This document shows, in pieces, positions 21,225-30,092 of a stretch of DNA of 47,343 nucleotides (positions are counted from its first letter, which is position 1; each line of letters begins with the position of its first letter). The notes under the pieces were generated by a model. That model did no database searches and was not told where the DNA came from. It saw only the letters and a list, made by a program, of their open reading frames with translations. The translations under genes and the position numbers were made by a program. This DNA is from a virus, in IMG/VR virus record IMGVR_UViG_3300005733_000036, positions 1-47,343 of that record. One strand, written 5' to 3'.

Positions 21225-23151
21225 GAAAGCGCTGAAGGATGGGTTAAACGTTTTGTATCGCTCGCCACCATTAACCGGGGTGGAGTGGGCCGATGAACAT
21301 TTTTATATGTCGCCAGAGTCCTCCTATATCGAGGGCAAATGGAAAACCGCGCCGAGTCAGATAGCCATTCTGAACTCGATGTGTAACGACGATATCCGCG
21401 AGGTGAACTGGTTAAAGTCCGCCCGGGTCGGTTACACAAAACTTATCTGTGCTGCGATCGGTTATTTTGTTGAGCACAAGAAACGCAATATTGGTGTGTG
21501 GCAACCCGATGACGGTGCCAGGGATGCATTCAGTAAAAAGCACATTGATCCAATGTTGCGTGATGTGGATGTGGTCCGCTCAATATTCCCCTGGTTAAAC
21601 AAGAAACATAAAAACAACACCATTGAGAATAAAGGGTTCTCAAACCGTCGAGAGCTTTTCTTACTCGGTGGTAAGGCGGCGAAGAACTACCGCGAAAAAT
21701 CCCTTGATGTGTGTTTTTACGATGAGCTATCAAAGTTTGATCGTGATATTGAGGGTGAAGGCTCACCCACATTCATAGGTGATAAGCGCCTGGAAGGTTC
21801 GGCGTTTGGCAAATCCATCCGCGGATCTTCACCAACGGTCCTGGGTGAATGCCAGATGACCGAGGCGGCGGAAAGTTCAGAGCACCGCTTTAAACGTTAT
21901 ATCCCATGCCCGCATTGCGGCACACACCAAGTGTTAGTGTTTGGTGGTAAGGGGGCTGAATATGGCCTTGAGTGGGATAAGGAATTAGAAGGTACTGAAC
22001 GCGCTAGAACGGCCCGGTACCGCTGTAAAGAATGTGACGACACATTCAGCTATTCCGATTTCCTTGAGGCGGATAAGCAAGGTTACTGGTTAAGTGATAA
22101 TGGGCTGGCTACCCATGACAGCATCACGTTCTATCATGCTGAAGGGTATCCAGAAAAAAAATCCATTGCGCCCACGCCTGAATCGGTAACGTGGATCTTA
22201 AACTCCCTGTACTCCAACTTTTCGCCCTGGTCGCGGATTGTTATTGAGTGGTACAAGGCGCAAAAAAACAAGCTCACTCTCAAATCATTCATCAACACTA
22301 CGCTGGGTGAAGCGTTTGAAGAGTTAGAAAAAACCGCCACCGAACCTGAACATCTATTGGCCCGCCGTGAGCACTATGATGCTCAGGTACCTGATGATGT
22401 GGTGTATATGACGGTCGGCGGTGATATGCAGGATCACTGGTCTCAGTTCACCGTGTATGGTTGGGCGGCTGGTGAAGAATGTTATGTTATTGATTATTTT
22501 GAGGTGCACGGTGATCCGTCCAGACCCGAGTTTTGGGATCAGCTTGAAAAGCCATTAAGGCGAAGTTACCAAAAAGCAAACGGTGAGATCATGAACTGGG
22601 CTACCGGCGTCTTTGACTCCGGGGGCCATTATACCGATGAGGTATATAAGTTTTGTAAGCGCTTTGGTGTGATGCGGTTGTTCCCTGGTAAGGGGGCCAG
22701 CGAATATGGCAAACCGATAGCCACAAAACCAAAGAAGAAAAACGGCCACGGCGTGTACCTCATTTCCGTGGGTACCGATAACGCCAAAGATTTAATATCA
22801 GACAGGCTTTGCATTAAGCCGGCAGAAAGGGGAATTCCAAACCCTGGTTTCATTCACTTTCCGATCAAAGAATGGTGCGAACTTTCATTTTTTGAACAGT
22901 TGCTGTCCGAGTCAAAAAAGGCACAAAAATACAAAGGCGGGATCCGGTATGTCTGGACCTGTCCGGAAGGCAAGCGTAATGAGCAGTTAGATTGCGCGGT
23001 GTATGGCTTATCAGCGCTGAGAATTGCCCAGCAATACTACGCACTTGATCTGGACATATTAGGCCAGAAAGTTAAGCCGCAGACTGAAAAATCGCAGGCA
23101 ACAGAAAAAAGCATGCAGGATTTAGGGAAACTATTTAATGGCAACCGCTGA
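21193..23151 (+). CDS. Terminase large subunit, lambda gpA-like
   Basis: 652 residues, the gpA length and pattern (PF05876). The ATPase Walker A analogue is SARVGYTKL near 80, with the acidic box VCFYDELSKFD. A zinc-like CPHCG...CKECD pair precedes the nuclease domain (MTVGGDMQDHW, VFDSGGHYTDEVY). It cuts cos and drives packaging. Overlaps the small subunit by 32 bp. Confidence 0.96.
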   Translation: MLSPRQRRKFKKALKDGLNVLYRSPPLTGVEWADEHFYMSPESSYIEGKWKTAPSQIAILNSMCNDDIREVNWLKSARVGYTKLICAAIGYFVEHKKRNIGVWQPDDGARDAFSKKHIDPMLRDVDVVRSIFPWLNKKHKNNTIENKGFSNRRELFLLGGKAAKNYREKSLDVCFYDELSKFDRDIEGEGSPTFIGDKRLEGSAFGKSIRGSSPTVLGECQMTEAAESSEHRFKRYIPCPHCGTHQVLVFGGKGAEYGLEWDKELEGTERARTARYRCKECDDTFSYSDFLEADKQGYWLSDNGLATHDSITFYHAEGYPEKKSIAPTPESVTWILNSLYSNFSPWSRIVIEWYKAQKNKLTLKSFINTTLGEAFEELEKTATEPEHLLARREHYDAQVPDDVVYMTVGGDMQDHWSQFTVYGWAAGEECYVIDYFEVHGDPSRPEFWDQLEKPLRRSYQKANGEIMNWATGVFDSGGHYTDEVYKFCKRFGVMRLFPGKGASEYGKPIATKPKKKNGHGVYLISVGTDNAKDLISDRLCIKPAERGIPNPGFIHFPIKEWCELSFFEQLLSESKKAQKYKGGIRYVWTCPEGKRNEQLDCAVYGLSALRIAQQYYALDLDILGQKVKPQTEKSQATEKSMQDLGKLFNGNR

Positions 23152-23353
23152 GCAAACCGCACAACTAAACGAGGCCAGAACGGCACGTCATAAATTAATG
23201 ACTGGCACTGCTGTGGTGAGTGTGAATAAAGATGGTATGTCGGTTAGCTACACCAGAGCCAACTTGTCGGAGCTTAATTATTACATCGAGCAACTTGAAC
23301 GGGTGGTTGAGGGTACTGGCCGCCGCCGCGCGCCTGCTGGGGTGAGATTTTGA
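23138..23353 (+). CDS. Head-tail joining protein gpW
   Basis: 71 residues of the gpW fold (PF02831): QLNEARTARHKLMTGTAVVS then RANLSELNYYIEQLE. It plugs the portal after packaging so that gpFII and tails can join. Overlaps terminase by 14 bp and the portal start. Confidence 0.93.
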   Translation: MATAEQTAQLNEARTARHKLMTGTAVVSVNKDGMSVSYTRANLSELNYYIEQLERVVEGTGRRRAPAGVRF

Positions 23354-24951
23354 AAGACGTTAAAATTTTAGACGCCGCCGGCCAGCCAATCGCCAGTTCT
23401 TACCGAGGTGCTGCAGGCGGGTTTGGAAACCAATTGATTGAATGGGCGCCGTTATTAAAATCTGCTGATGCAAGTTTGCTGCCTGATCTGCAGATGGGTA
23501 ACGCCCGCGCTGATGATCTTGTTAGAAACAACGGCTTTGCCAACGGTGCCGTGCAGATGCACGTGGATAACGTGGTGGGCTCATTGTTTAGGCTTAGCTA
23601 TAAGCCCCAATGGAAAATATTGGGTATCGATGAGGCTGACGCCCGCGATATGGCGGTGGATGTTGAGGCGGCGTTTCGTGAGCATGCAGAGGATCCGGTT
23701 GGTTGCTATTTTGACGCTGAGCGAAAACGCACGTTTACCATGATGGTAAGGGAGGCGGTTGCCACTCACGTTAACTTAGGCGAGGCAATGGCCGCGGCTG
23801 AGTGGATCCGACGTCCGGGTAGTCCGTTTCGCACTGCGATTAAAATGATATCACCCAAGCGTGTATCAAACCCTCATGGTGTTTCAGATTCACAGTTTTT
23901 ACGTGGTGGGGTAGAGCAGGATCGGCATAGTGCCGCGATTGCTTATCATGTCATTAATCCGCGCTATGGCTTTGGTGAAAGCCTGATGGGGTATGGTTGG
24001 GGTGAATGGCGCAGGGTCGCCAGAGAAACCCGCTGGGGTCGACAGCAATTCATTCATGTGTTTGAACCATCCGAAGATGGGCAATCACGCGGGAGTAATA
24101 AATTCCTATCGGTCATGGAGCAGTTGTTCATGATTGATAAGTTGCAATTAACCAAGCTTCAAAACGCGATCATTTCCGCGATGTATGCCGCCGTTGTTGA
24201 ATCTGAACTGGATTCAGAAACCGCGCACAATATGATTTTAGGTGCTGGAGCTGGTAACGACCAGGTGCAAAAAGGGCTGGTTGATTTAATGGCAATGTCA
24301 GCCGCCTATCACCAGGGTGCCAATGTCAAAATGAACGGGGCGAAAATCCCGCATTTATTCCCTGGTGAAAAATTAGAACTTAAAACGCCTTCTCATGCGG
24401 ACAACGGGTTTGCTGATTTGGAGGCGTCCATTTTGCGCTATACCGCTGCAGGTATGGGGGTGAGTTACGAACAGATCGCGCGGGATTATTCAAAAGTCAA
24501 TTATTCCAGCGCGCGTGCATCAATGATGGAATCATGGCGGCATTTCATGGGCCGCCGCAAAGTCATCGCCGGTAAGTTTGCCTCGTCCTGTTTTTCCCTG
24601 TGGCTTGAAGAGGCGATAAGCCGCAACGTGATCACGCTTCCTCGAAAAGCAAAGTATAACTTTTATCAACGCAAATCTGCCTGGTGTAATGCTGAATGGA
24701 TCGGCTCCGGCCGTCTGGCTATCGATGGATTGAAAGAAGTCAAAGAGGCGGTATTACGTATTGAGTCCGGGCTGTCTACTTATGAAAAAGAGCTGGCCAT
24801 TATGGGTGAGGACTATCAGGAAATCTTTAGTCAGCAGGTGCGAGAAACCGCAGAACGCAAAGCGGCGGGGTTACCACCTGCCAGCTGGGAGCAGGTAAAC
24901 CGATTTGGTGCTGAACAGCCAGAACAAAACACAGAAGGAGAGGCCGCGTAA
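23350..24951 (+). CDS. Portal protein, lambda gpB-like
   Basis: 533 residues, the lambda portal family (PF05136): RADDLVRNNGFANGAV near 50, HVFEPSEDGQSRGSNKF, AAGMGVSYEQIARDYSKVN. It forms the dodecameric portal at one capsid vertex. TTG start overlapping the gpW stop. Confidence 0.95.
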   Translation: MKDVKILDAAGQPIASSYRGAAGGFGNQLIEWAPLLKSADASLLPDLQMGNARADDLVRNNGFANGAVQMHVDNVVGSLFRLSYKPQWKILGIDEADARDMAVDVEAAFREHAEDPVGCYFDAERKRTFTMMVREAVATHVNLGEAMAAAEWIRRPGSPFRTAIKMISPKRVSNPHGVSDSQFLRGGVEQDRHSAAIAYHVINPRYGFGESLMGYGWGEWRRVARETRWGRQQFIHVFEPSEDGQSRGSNKFLSVMEQLFMIDKLQLTKLQNAIISAMYAAVVESELDSETAHNMILGAGAGNDQVQKGLVDLMAMSAAYHQGANVKMNGAKIPHLFPGEKLELKTPSHADNGFADLEASILRYTAAGMGVSYEQIARDYSKVNYSSARASMMESWRHFMGRRKVIAGKFASSCFSLWLEEAISRNVITLPRKAKYNFYQRKSAWCNAEWIGSGRLAIDGLKEVKEAVLRIESGLSTYEKELAIMGEDYQEIFSQQVRETAERKAAGLPPASWEQVNRFGAEQPEQNTEGEAA

Positions 24952-24963
24952 GCGGTCTTTTTT

Positions 24964-26238
24964 ATGCCTATGATCAATCAACTCACTAACCAGTTTATGG
25001 CAATGGATCCTAAACATGCCAAAAGCCTAGTTGGTTCTCTGGCGCTACAAAATAAGACCGGTGTAACTGTTTTTGATGCGTCCGGACAGGTTGAAGTGAA
25101 CGAAAAGCCGCGCATCAATGATGCGTTAGCCGGGTATCACACCGGGGTTGATAGTTACGACCAGAAGCCTTTTCATTTTATTGATGGTATCGCGGTTATA
25201 CCAGTAACAGGCACGCTGCTTCACAAGCTGAGTTGGTCCTCTTCCTGGGCAACCGGTTATAACTACATTGTCTCTAAATTCGATGCCGCCAACGCTGATC
25301 CGGATGTAAAGGGCATTTTACTGGTGATTAATTCCCCAGGCGGAACGGTGGCGGGCTGTTTTGATGCGGCCGACCATATTGCAGAAAACAAAGGCGCTAA
25401 GCCCTTATGGGCGATTTATGACGATATGGCCTGCAGCGGCGCCATGTGTATCGGCAGTGTTGCGGATAAACGATTTACAACACAAACCGCGCTTTCCGGC
25501 TCTATTGGTGTGGTGCAAATCCATGCCAGTTATGAAGAGATGCTAAACGATGCTGGCCTTGCCGTAACGCTGATTTATTCCGGCTCTCACAAGGTAGACG
25601 GCAACCCGTATAAAAACCTGCCTGATGACGTTTACGAATCCTTCAAATCGCAATGTGACAACTTACGAGGCCAATTTGCTGAAAAAGTGGCCTCAAATAT
25701 TGACTTGTCGCTTGATGATGTGATGGCTACGGAAGCGAAAACTTACACCGGCCAACAAGCGGTTGATGCGGGCTTGGCGGATGAAGTGATCAACGCGCAT
25801 CAAATCCTATCCCATTTCAATCAACACCTGTCCGACTCGGACAGTTCAACACTAAGGAATATCACGATGAGTGATCAAACCACCCCTGTGGCTGAAGAGT
25901 CGGTAGATACCGTTGCTGAAGCCCAAGAGTCAGCGCCCGCACCCAATGCGGCCGCTGATGAGCGCCAGCGTATTGGCGCAATTGTTAATGCACCAGAGGC
26001 TGAGGGGCGTACCGATTTAGCGCGCCATTTAGCGTTTGAAACGGATATGTCAGCTGAGGCGGCCGTAAGTGTATTAAAGGCTTCACCAATGGCAAATGTC
26101 GCGTCTAATGAAAACTCATTGGATGCCGCCATGGCCGGTACCGAGCAACCAAACATCACCGCTATGGCTGATGATGCAGAGGAATCAGAAGCATCGCAGT
26201 TTGTAGCAGCTTATAAACACGTCGTTGGAGAGAAATAA
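24964..26238 (+). CDS. Head maturation protease gpC (S49) with C-terminal scaffold
   Basis: 424 residues. N-terminal ClpP/SppA-type S49 protease: LLVINSPGGTVAG and the nucleophile Ser in DDMACSGAMCIGS, with the LSGSIGVV stretch. From about residue 302 it becomes acidic and scaffold-like. It processes portal and scaffold during prohead assembly. It contains a nested in-frame Nu3-type gene. Confidence 0.94.
   Translation: MPMINQLTNQFMAMDPKHAKSLVGSLALQNKTGVTVFDASGQVEVNEKPRINDALAGYHTGVDSYDQKPFHFIDGIAVIPVTGTLLHKLSWSSSWATGYNYIVSKFDAANADPDVKGILLVINSPGGTVAGCFDAADHIAENKGAKPLWAIYDDMACSGAMCIGSVADKRFTTQTALSGSIGVVQIHASYEEMLNDAGLAVTLIYSGSHKVDGNPYKNLPDDVYESFKSQCDNLRGQFAEKVASNIDLSLDDVMATEAKTYTGQQAVDAGLADEVINAHQILSHFNQHLSDSDSSTLRNITMSDQTTPVAEESVDTVAEAQESAPAPNAAADERQRIGAIVNAPEAEGRTDLARHLAFETDMSAEAAVSVLKASPMANVASNENSLDAAMAGTEQPNITAMADDAEESEASQFVAAYKHVVGEK
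25867..26238 (+). CDS. Nested scaffold protein (Nu3-like)
   Basis: Internal in-frame ATG 25867 with AAGGA 8 nt upstream gives a 123-residue acidic, Ala-rich protein (MSDQTTPVAEESVD...). Lambda makes its scaffold Nu3 by the same internal initiation within C. The strong internal SD within a protease gene supports it. Confidence 0.78.
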   Translation: MSDQTTPVAEESVDTVAEAQESAPAPNAAADERQRIGAIVNAPEAEGRTDLARHLAFETDMSAEAAVSVLKASPMANVASNENSLDAAMAGTEQPNITAMADDAEESEASQFVAAYKHVVGEK

Positions 26239-26597
26239 TGACAGTCGAAACTTACAACTATGACGATATCACCAGCGGCAGCGATGCCATTGCTACTACC
26301 GCAGTGACTATCCTTTCCGGCCAGGATTTGGCCGCCAATACACCGATTGGTCAAGTGACCGCTTCAGGCAAATTTGTGGAGTGTAACCCCGGTGCCAGTA
26401 ATGGCAGTGAGACACCGGTATACATCACAGCTCAAGCGATCGATGCGACAGGCGGTGACGTAGTGGCGCAAGTCTATAAAGCGGGTACGTTTGATCCTGA
26501 GCAACTCGCCTGGCATGCAAACTTTACCGCTACCACTAAATTACTGGCTTTCGTCGGTACCCCCATCAGCCTGCAAGCGCAAGCCGCTGAACTTTAA
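26238..26597 (+). CDS. Head decoration protein gpD
   Basis: 119 residues of the gpD fold (PF02924): LAANTPIGQVTASGKFVECNP, VYITAQAID, QVYKAGTFDPEQLAW. It binds as trimers on the expanded capsid and stabilises packed DNA. Start shares one base with the C stop (TAATG). Confidence 0.93.
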   Translation: MTVETYNYDDITSGSDAIATTAVTILSGQDLAANTPIGQVTASGKFVECNPGASNGSETPVYITAQAIDATGGDVVAQVYKAGTFDPEQLAWHANFTATTKLLAFVGTPISLQAQAAEL

Positions 26598-26608
26598 GGA
26601 GTTGAATC

Positions 26609-27643
26609 ATGGCTTTTAATGCATTATCAACCAGCACTATGCTGGATATTGTTCGCACGGTTGGTAAATACGAACCGTTCTTTTTATCTACATTCTTTCC
26701 AAGTGTGGTTAATTCGCCGAGTGAAACTATTCATTTTGATGCCGTAGTAGAAGATGTTGTTATGGCACCGTTTGTCTCGCCGGTGGTTGCGGGTAAAGTT
26801 CATAAAGAGCGCGGCGGTGAATTGCGTACATTTAAGCCTGCTTATGTTAAGCCTAAGCACGCAGTGAAGCCTAGCCAATTATTAAAGCGGCGACCTGGTG
26901 AGGCGTATCTTGGCAACTTAACGCCAGCTCAGAGAAAGCAGGCCATTATTACAGATAATCTGATGCGCCAGGATAAGGCGATTAGTGCGCGTGAAGAGTG
27001 GATGGCAGCCCAAGCGGTGTTAACGGGTTCGGTAACCGTGGTCGGTGAAGATTACCCGGAACAGTTAGTGGACTTCCAGCGTAGCGCTTCAAACAGCATT
27101 ACGCTTGCTGGCGCTGCGAAATGGGATACGGTGGACGTGGATACTTACGATCCTACCGATGATATTACTAATTGGTCAGAAAACGCGACTGGCGGTATTA
27201 ATATTGCCTGCTTTGGCAAGGGTGCCTGGACGAAGTTTAGTTCATTCAAATCTGTAAAGGAAAAGCTTGATACTCGCCGTGGAAGCTCATCTGCTTTAGA
27301 AACAGCCTTAAAAGACTTGGGTATGGTCGTAAGTATTAAAGGCTACTTTGGTGATGTCGCGATAGTGGTGTATACCGGTCAATTTACCGATCCTGAGACG
27401 AGTTCAAAAGACTACTACATGCCAGTTAATAAGGTATTACTTGGTAATACTGCTTATGAGGGCGTCCGCTGCTACGGTGCGATTGAAGATGTTGATGCTA
27501 CCGATGAAGGTATCGTGACAGCCTCTCGTTGGCCTAAAAACTGGAAAGAGAAAGAGCCATCAGCAGAGTATGTGATGACTCAATCCGCCCCACTGATGGT
27601 CACGCCTGACGCTGACGCATTCGTTGATATCACTGTTTACTAA
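26609..27643 (+). CDS. Major capsid protein gpE
   Basis: 344 residues of the lambda gpE family (PF03864; HK97 fold): LDIVRTVGKYEPFFLSTFFP, VSPVVAGKVHKERGGELRTF, a long helix with AISAREEWMAAQAVLTG, and EYVMTQSAPLMVTPD. Forms the icosahedral shell. Confidence 0.95.
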   Translation: MAFNALSTSTMLDIVRTVGKYEPFFLSTFFPSVVNSPSETIHFDAVVEDVVMAPFVSPVVAGKVHKERGGELRTFKPAYVKPKHAVKPSQLLKRRPGEAYLGNLTPAQRKQAIITDNLMRQDKAISAREEWMAAQAVLTGSVTVVGEDYPEQLVDFQRSASNSITLAGAAKWDTVDVDTYDPTDDITNWSENATGGINIACFGKGAWTKFSSFKSVKEKLDTRRGSSSALETALKDLGMVVSIKGYFGDVAIVVYTGQFTDPETSSKDYYMPVNKVLLGNTAYEGVRCYGAIEDVDATDEGIVTASRWPKNWKEKEPSAEYVMTQSAPLMVTPDADAFVDITVY

Positions 27644-27687
27644 CTTTACGTGGGGGCTTTGCCCCCTGTCTATTACGAGGAAATATC

Positions 27688-27852
27688 ATGGCAACTCAAA
27701 CTACTGAGCAAACAGCAACCAGCAAAACCAAAAAAGTGACGCTACTGAAAACCGTACAACTGGAGCCGGGCAAAGCGCCATTAGCGCCAGGTGAACACAC
27801 ATTGGCCACTGCCGTAGCGAACGACTTAATAAAAGATGGCCTGGCAGAGTGA
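27688..27852 (+). CDS. FI-like small head protein, 54 aa
   Basis: Frame from ATG 27688 (GAGGAAATATC upstream). Basic start, TKKVTLLKTVQLEPGKAP, then helical end. It occupies the slot of lambda FI, which assists packaging, between capsid and FII. Overlaps the next GTG start. The FI call rests on position. Confidence 0.68.
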   Translation: MATQTTEQTATSKTKKVTLLKTVQLEPGKAPLAPGEHTLATAVANDLIKDGLAE

Positions 27853-28130
27853 GTATTCTGGATATTCTGGCCTCTGCCAGTGCTGACACCCTGGAGCATT
27901 TAGGGGAACCAGTCACGGTAAACGGTGAAGAATATACCGGTATTCACAACGAGTTGGAGTATGAAGATGAAACAGGCATTAAAAAAATAGTGACTGTTTC
28001 GTTTTCACTCTCTGACGTAAAACTGTTTAGTCGGGGGGATCCGGTGATTGCACGTGATGTTAATTACAGGATTGACAAAATCCCACCGACTGACTCGCCA
28101 CTGGTTGATGTTGAGTTGAAATATGCTTGA
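27849..28130 (+). CDS. Head-tail joining protein FII-like
   Basis: 93 residues, GTG start. Beta-rich with GEPVTVNGEEYTGIHNEL, FSRGDPVIARDVNYRIDKIPP and a C-terminal strand, fitting the gpFII/tail-attachment family. It bridges gpW and the tail. Overlaps the next gene by 8 bp. Confidence 0.78.
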   Translation: MSILDILASASADTLEHLGEPVTVNGEEYTGIHNELEYEDETGIKKIVTVSFSLSDVKLFSRGDPVIARDVNYRIDKIPPTDSPLVDVELKYA

Positions 28131-28542
28131 TCCCTCCATCATCTTTGAGCTGTTTATCAAGGTCGTCCGGTTTTCACTGGCGATTGATTCAGAGATTACC
28201 ATTATTCAGGGTGAGCTTGATACTGAAACTGATTTTCCACTGGTGGCGGTAGCATCAGGCCCAGTGATCACCAGCGATTTAACTAAGCAATCTCAGCAAA
28301 ATGATTTTACGGTGAATGTTGATGTGTATTTGCGAAGCAGCGAAAAAGACTATTTCAAAGACATTACCGCCATTATTGAAAAAATAAAACGGGGTTTATC
28401 CAGTTCCAGAGAGCTGGCCATACTCCCGATTTTTAAAATCGAACTGCAACAACAATCTGAACCAAACCGCAGCGCGGAAGGGGTTGAATATTCCTCACAC
28501 ACCCGCCTTGAGTGGTTAATTGAATACCATACCGAAAGGTAA
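28123..28542 (+). CDS. Tail terminator protein, gpU-like
   Basis: 139 residues: LFIKVVRFSLAIDSEITIIQG, NDFTVNVDVYLRSSEKD, KIKRGLSSSRELA. Placement between the FII-like gene and the tail tube, and its size, match the gpU tail terminator that caps tail length. Confidence 0.75.
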   Translation: MLDPSIIFELFIKVVRFSLAIDSEITIIQGELDTETDFPLVAVASGPVITSDLTKQSQQNDFTVNVDVYLRSSEKDYFKDITAIIEKIKRGLSSSRELAILPIFKIELQQQSEPNRSAEGVEYSSHTRLEWLIEYHTER

Positions 28543-28560
28543 CCAATCGAATTAAACGAA

Positions 28561-28582
28561 CCCGCCAAACGGCGGGTTTTTT
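28561..28582 (+). terminator. Intrinsic terminator before the tail-tube genes
   Basis: CCCGCC-AAAC-GGCGGG followed by six T. It lies between gpU and the tail tube within the late operon. Either read through by Q-modified polymerase or used to set expression. Confidence 0.85.
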
Positions 28583-28609
28583 ATTGCCTAAAATCCAAGA
28601 GGAACCATC

Positions 28610-29029
28610 ATGGCAGGTGAAATTAACGGTACTAAAGTACTGATCAAAAAAAATGGCCAAACCATTGTTGGCCAAATGGAAGCGACCGTGACGTTTGGTG
28701 GTACGCCAATTGATATCACCAACAAATCAACTAACGACTGGGTAACGTTACTCAACAATAATTTATCCGGCAAACAGTTATCCATTGCAGGCACCATTAT
28801 CTATAACGATAACACGTCGTACAAAGCGATCCGGACTGCCGCGCAAACTGGTAATCAGGATACCTACACGGTTGTCTATAACGCAGGCCTTCAAACCGAC
28901 GAAGAGTTTTCAGCAGTCATGGTGCCAACCGGGTTATCCGATGCGTTGCCGATGGGTGACAAGGTGACTACCTCGATCACGTTATTGTCGAGCGGAGCAG
29001 TTACGCACACTCAACCTTCCGCGAGTTAA
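28610..29029 (+). CDS. Tail tube protein, copy 1
   Basis: 139 residues of the TP901-1/lambda gpV-like tube family: KVLIKKNGQTIVGQMEAT, GGTPIDITNKSTNDWVTLL, GLSDALPMGDKVTTSITL. Follows the terminator. It shares its whole body with the next gene, so the pair arose by duplication. Confidence 0.87.
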   Translation: MAGEINGTKVLIKKNGQTIVGQMEATVTFGGTPIDITNKSTNDWVTLLNNNLSGKQLSIAGTIIYNDNTSYKAIRTAAQTGNQDTYTVVYNAGLQTDEEFSAVMVPTGLSDALPMGDKVTTSITLLSSGAVTHTQPSAS

Positions 29030-29032
29030 ATT

Positions 29033-29446
29033 ATGGCTGCTGAACAGAACGGCACAAATTGCCTCTTGTATCGTCTCGATGAGGGAGGCAGTGATCAAGA
29101 TGAAGTGTTGGTAGGCCAGATTGAGCTTAGCCGCACATTCAATGGCGCACCAATCGATATAAGCAGCAAAAGCGATAACGACTGGATCAAATACATCAAT
29201 AATGAGTTGGCGGGCCGGGGTAATACAATTTCAGGCACCATCGTTTATAACAATGATGCGGAATACGCTCAGATGCGCGCCGATGCTCAGGCGGGTGTGG
29301 TTCGGGTGTATGTGCTCGATTATACCGGTCTGGCGGCGGATGAACTTCGTTTTGAGGGGATCGCCGGTGGGTTGTCTGATGCAATCCCAGTAGGCGACAA
29401 AGTGGCCACCAGTTTCACTATCACGTCAACCGGCACGGAGCTTTAA
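29033..29446 (+). CDS. Tail tube protein, copy 2
   Basis: 137 residues: NGAPIDISSKSDNDWIKYI, NTISGTIVYNNDAEYAQM and GLSDAIPVGDKVATSFTI mirror copy 1, with a longer acidic N-terminal loop (DEGGSDQDEVLVG). It may form part of the tube, a specialised ring or a decorated variant. Its stop shares one base with the G start. Confidence 0.85.
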   Translation: MAAEQNGTNCLLYRLDEGGSDQDEVLVGQIELSRTFNGAPIDISSKSDNDWIKYINNELAGRGNTISGTIVYNNDAEYAQMRADAQAGVVRVYVLDYTGLAADELRFEGIAGGLSDAIPVGDKVATSFTITSTGTEL

Positions 29447-29856
29447 TGGAATTTAAACTGTGTTATAAGACCTACTCATTCAAAATGAACCTGGCCGCAA
29501 TGAAGCAGTTTAAGGAGCGAACTGGTCTGGATTTATGGTTCACTCTGGTGGCCTTCCTTGAATGCTACGTTGAGAATCAACATAAACCCACGCTAACCCT
29601 CATGCGCGCCTTGTTTCAAAAGTTGGATTTTGAAACCGCGTCAGAAGTGTTGTATTGCTTGATCCAGCAGGCAGAGAAATCCATTGAAATTGAGCAACTG
29701 CAAGATGCCATGTTTCGCGTTGGCTGGCGACCGGTTGATGCCGAGGACAGTGAGTTTCGGCAACCCTGGCCACTGGTGATGGTAGACATTGCCAACCAGA
29801 TTGACCGACAGTTACAGCAGGCTATCGACGTAAAAAAAAAGGCACCCGCTGGCTAA
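29446..29856 (+). CDS. Tail assembly chaperone G
   Basis: 136 residues, helical, with YSFKMNLAAMKQFKERTGL near the start, in the position of lambda G. It ends soon after the slippery stretch; about one or two ribosomes in a few would shift to make the G-T fusion with the next frame. Binds the tape measure during tail assembly. Confidence 0.82.
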   Translation: MEFKLCYKTYSFKMNLAAMKQFKERTGLDLWFTLVAFLECYVENQHKPTLTLMRALFQKLDFETASEVLYCLIQQAEKSIEIEQLQDAMFRVGWRPVDAEDSEFRQPWPLVMVDIANQIDRQLQQAIDVKKKAPAG

Positions 29857-29871
29857 CTGCGCCGAAGCCAG
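29835..29871 (+). promoter_or_regulatory. Programmed -1 frameshift site
   Basis: A-AAA-AAG heptamer (29835-29841) in the zero frame, inside a nine-A run, followed after 7 nt by hairpin CTGGCT (29849-29854)/AGCCAG (29866-29871). Slipping by -1 joins G to the frame ending at 30092, with no stop in between. This is the universal G/GT device of siphophages. Confidence 0.86.
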
Positions 29872-30092
29872 TGAAAACAGACCCGTTTGATTTTGACTAC
29901 TGGGCCCATTTTAAGGCGGCCGTTAAAAACGGTATTGCACCCTCTGAAGCTTGGCAACTGGATTACCCCGAACTATTCCACATTCTTGAACTATCAGCCG
30001 CCACCGGTGGATTTGATATTGCGATGATGATCAATGCTGAACGCCGTTCTAACGGCGCCCGCGATCCAAGGTATTTAATCGATGAGCACTGA
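29871..30092 (+). CDS. Tail assembly chaperone T part (made as GT fusion)
   Basis: Frame -1 to G and open back to the slippery site, so the real product is the G-T fusion of about 215 residues. The T part reads FDFDYWAHFKAAVKNG and ends with ERRSNGARDPRYLIDEH. A GTG at 29871 exists but has no good SD. Overlaps the tape measure start by 11 bp. Confidence 0.82.
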   Translation: MKTDPFDFDYWAHFKAAVKNGIAPSEAWQLDYPELFHILELSAATGGFDIAMMINAERRSNGARDPRYLIDEH

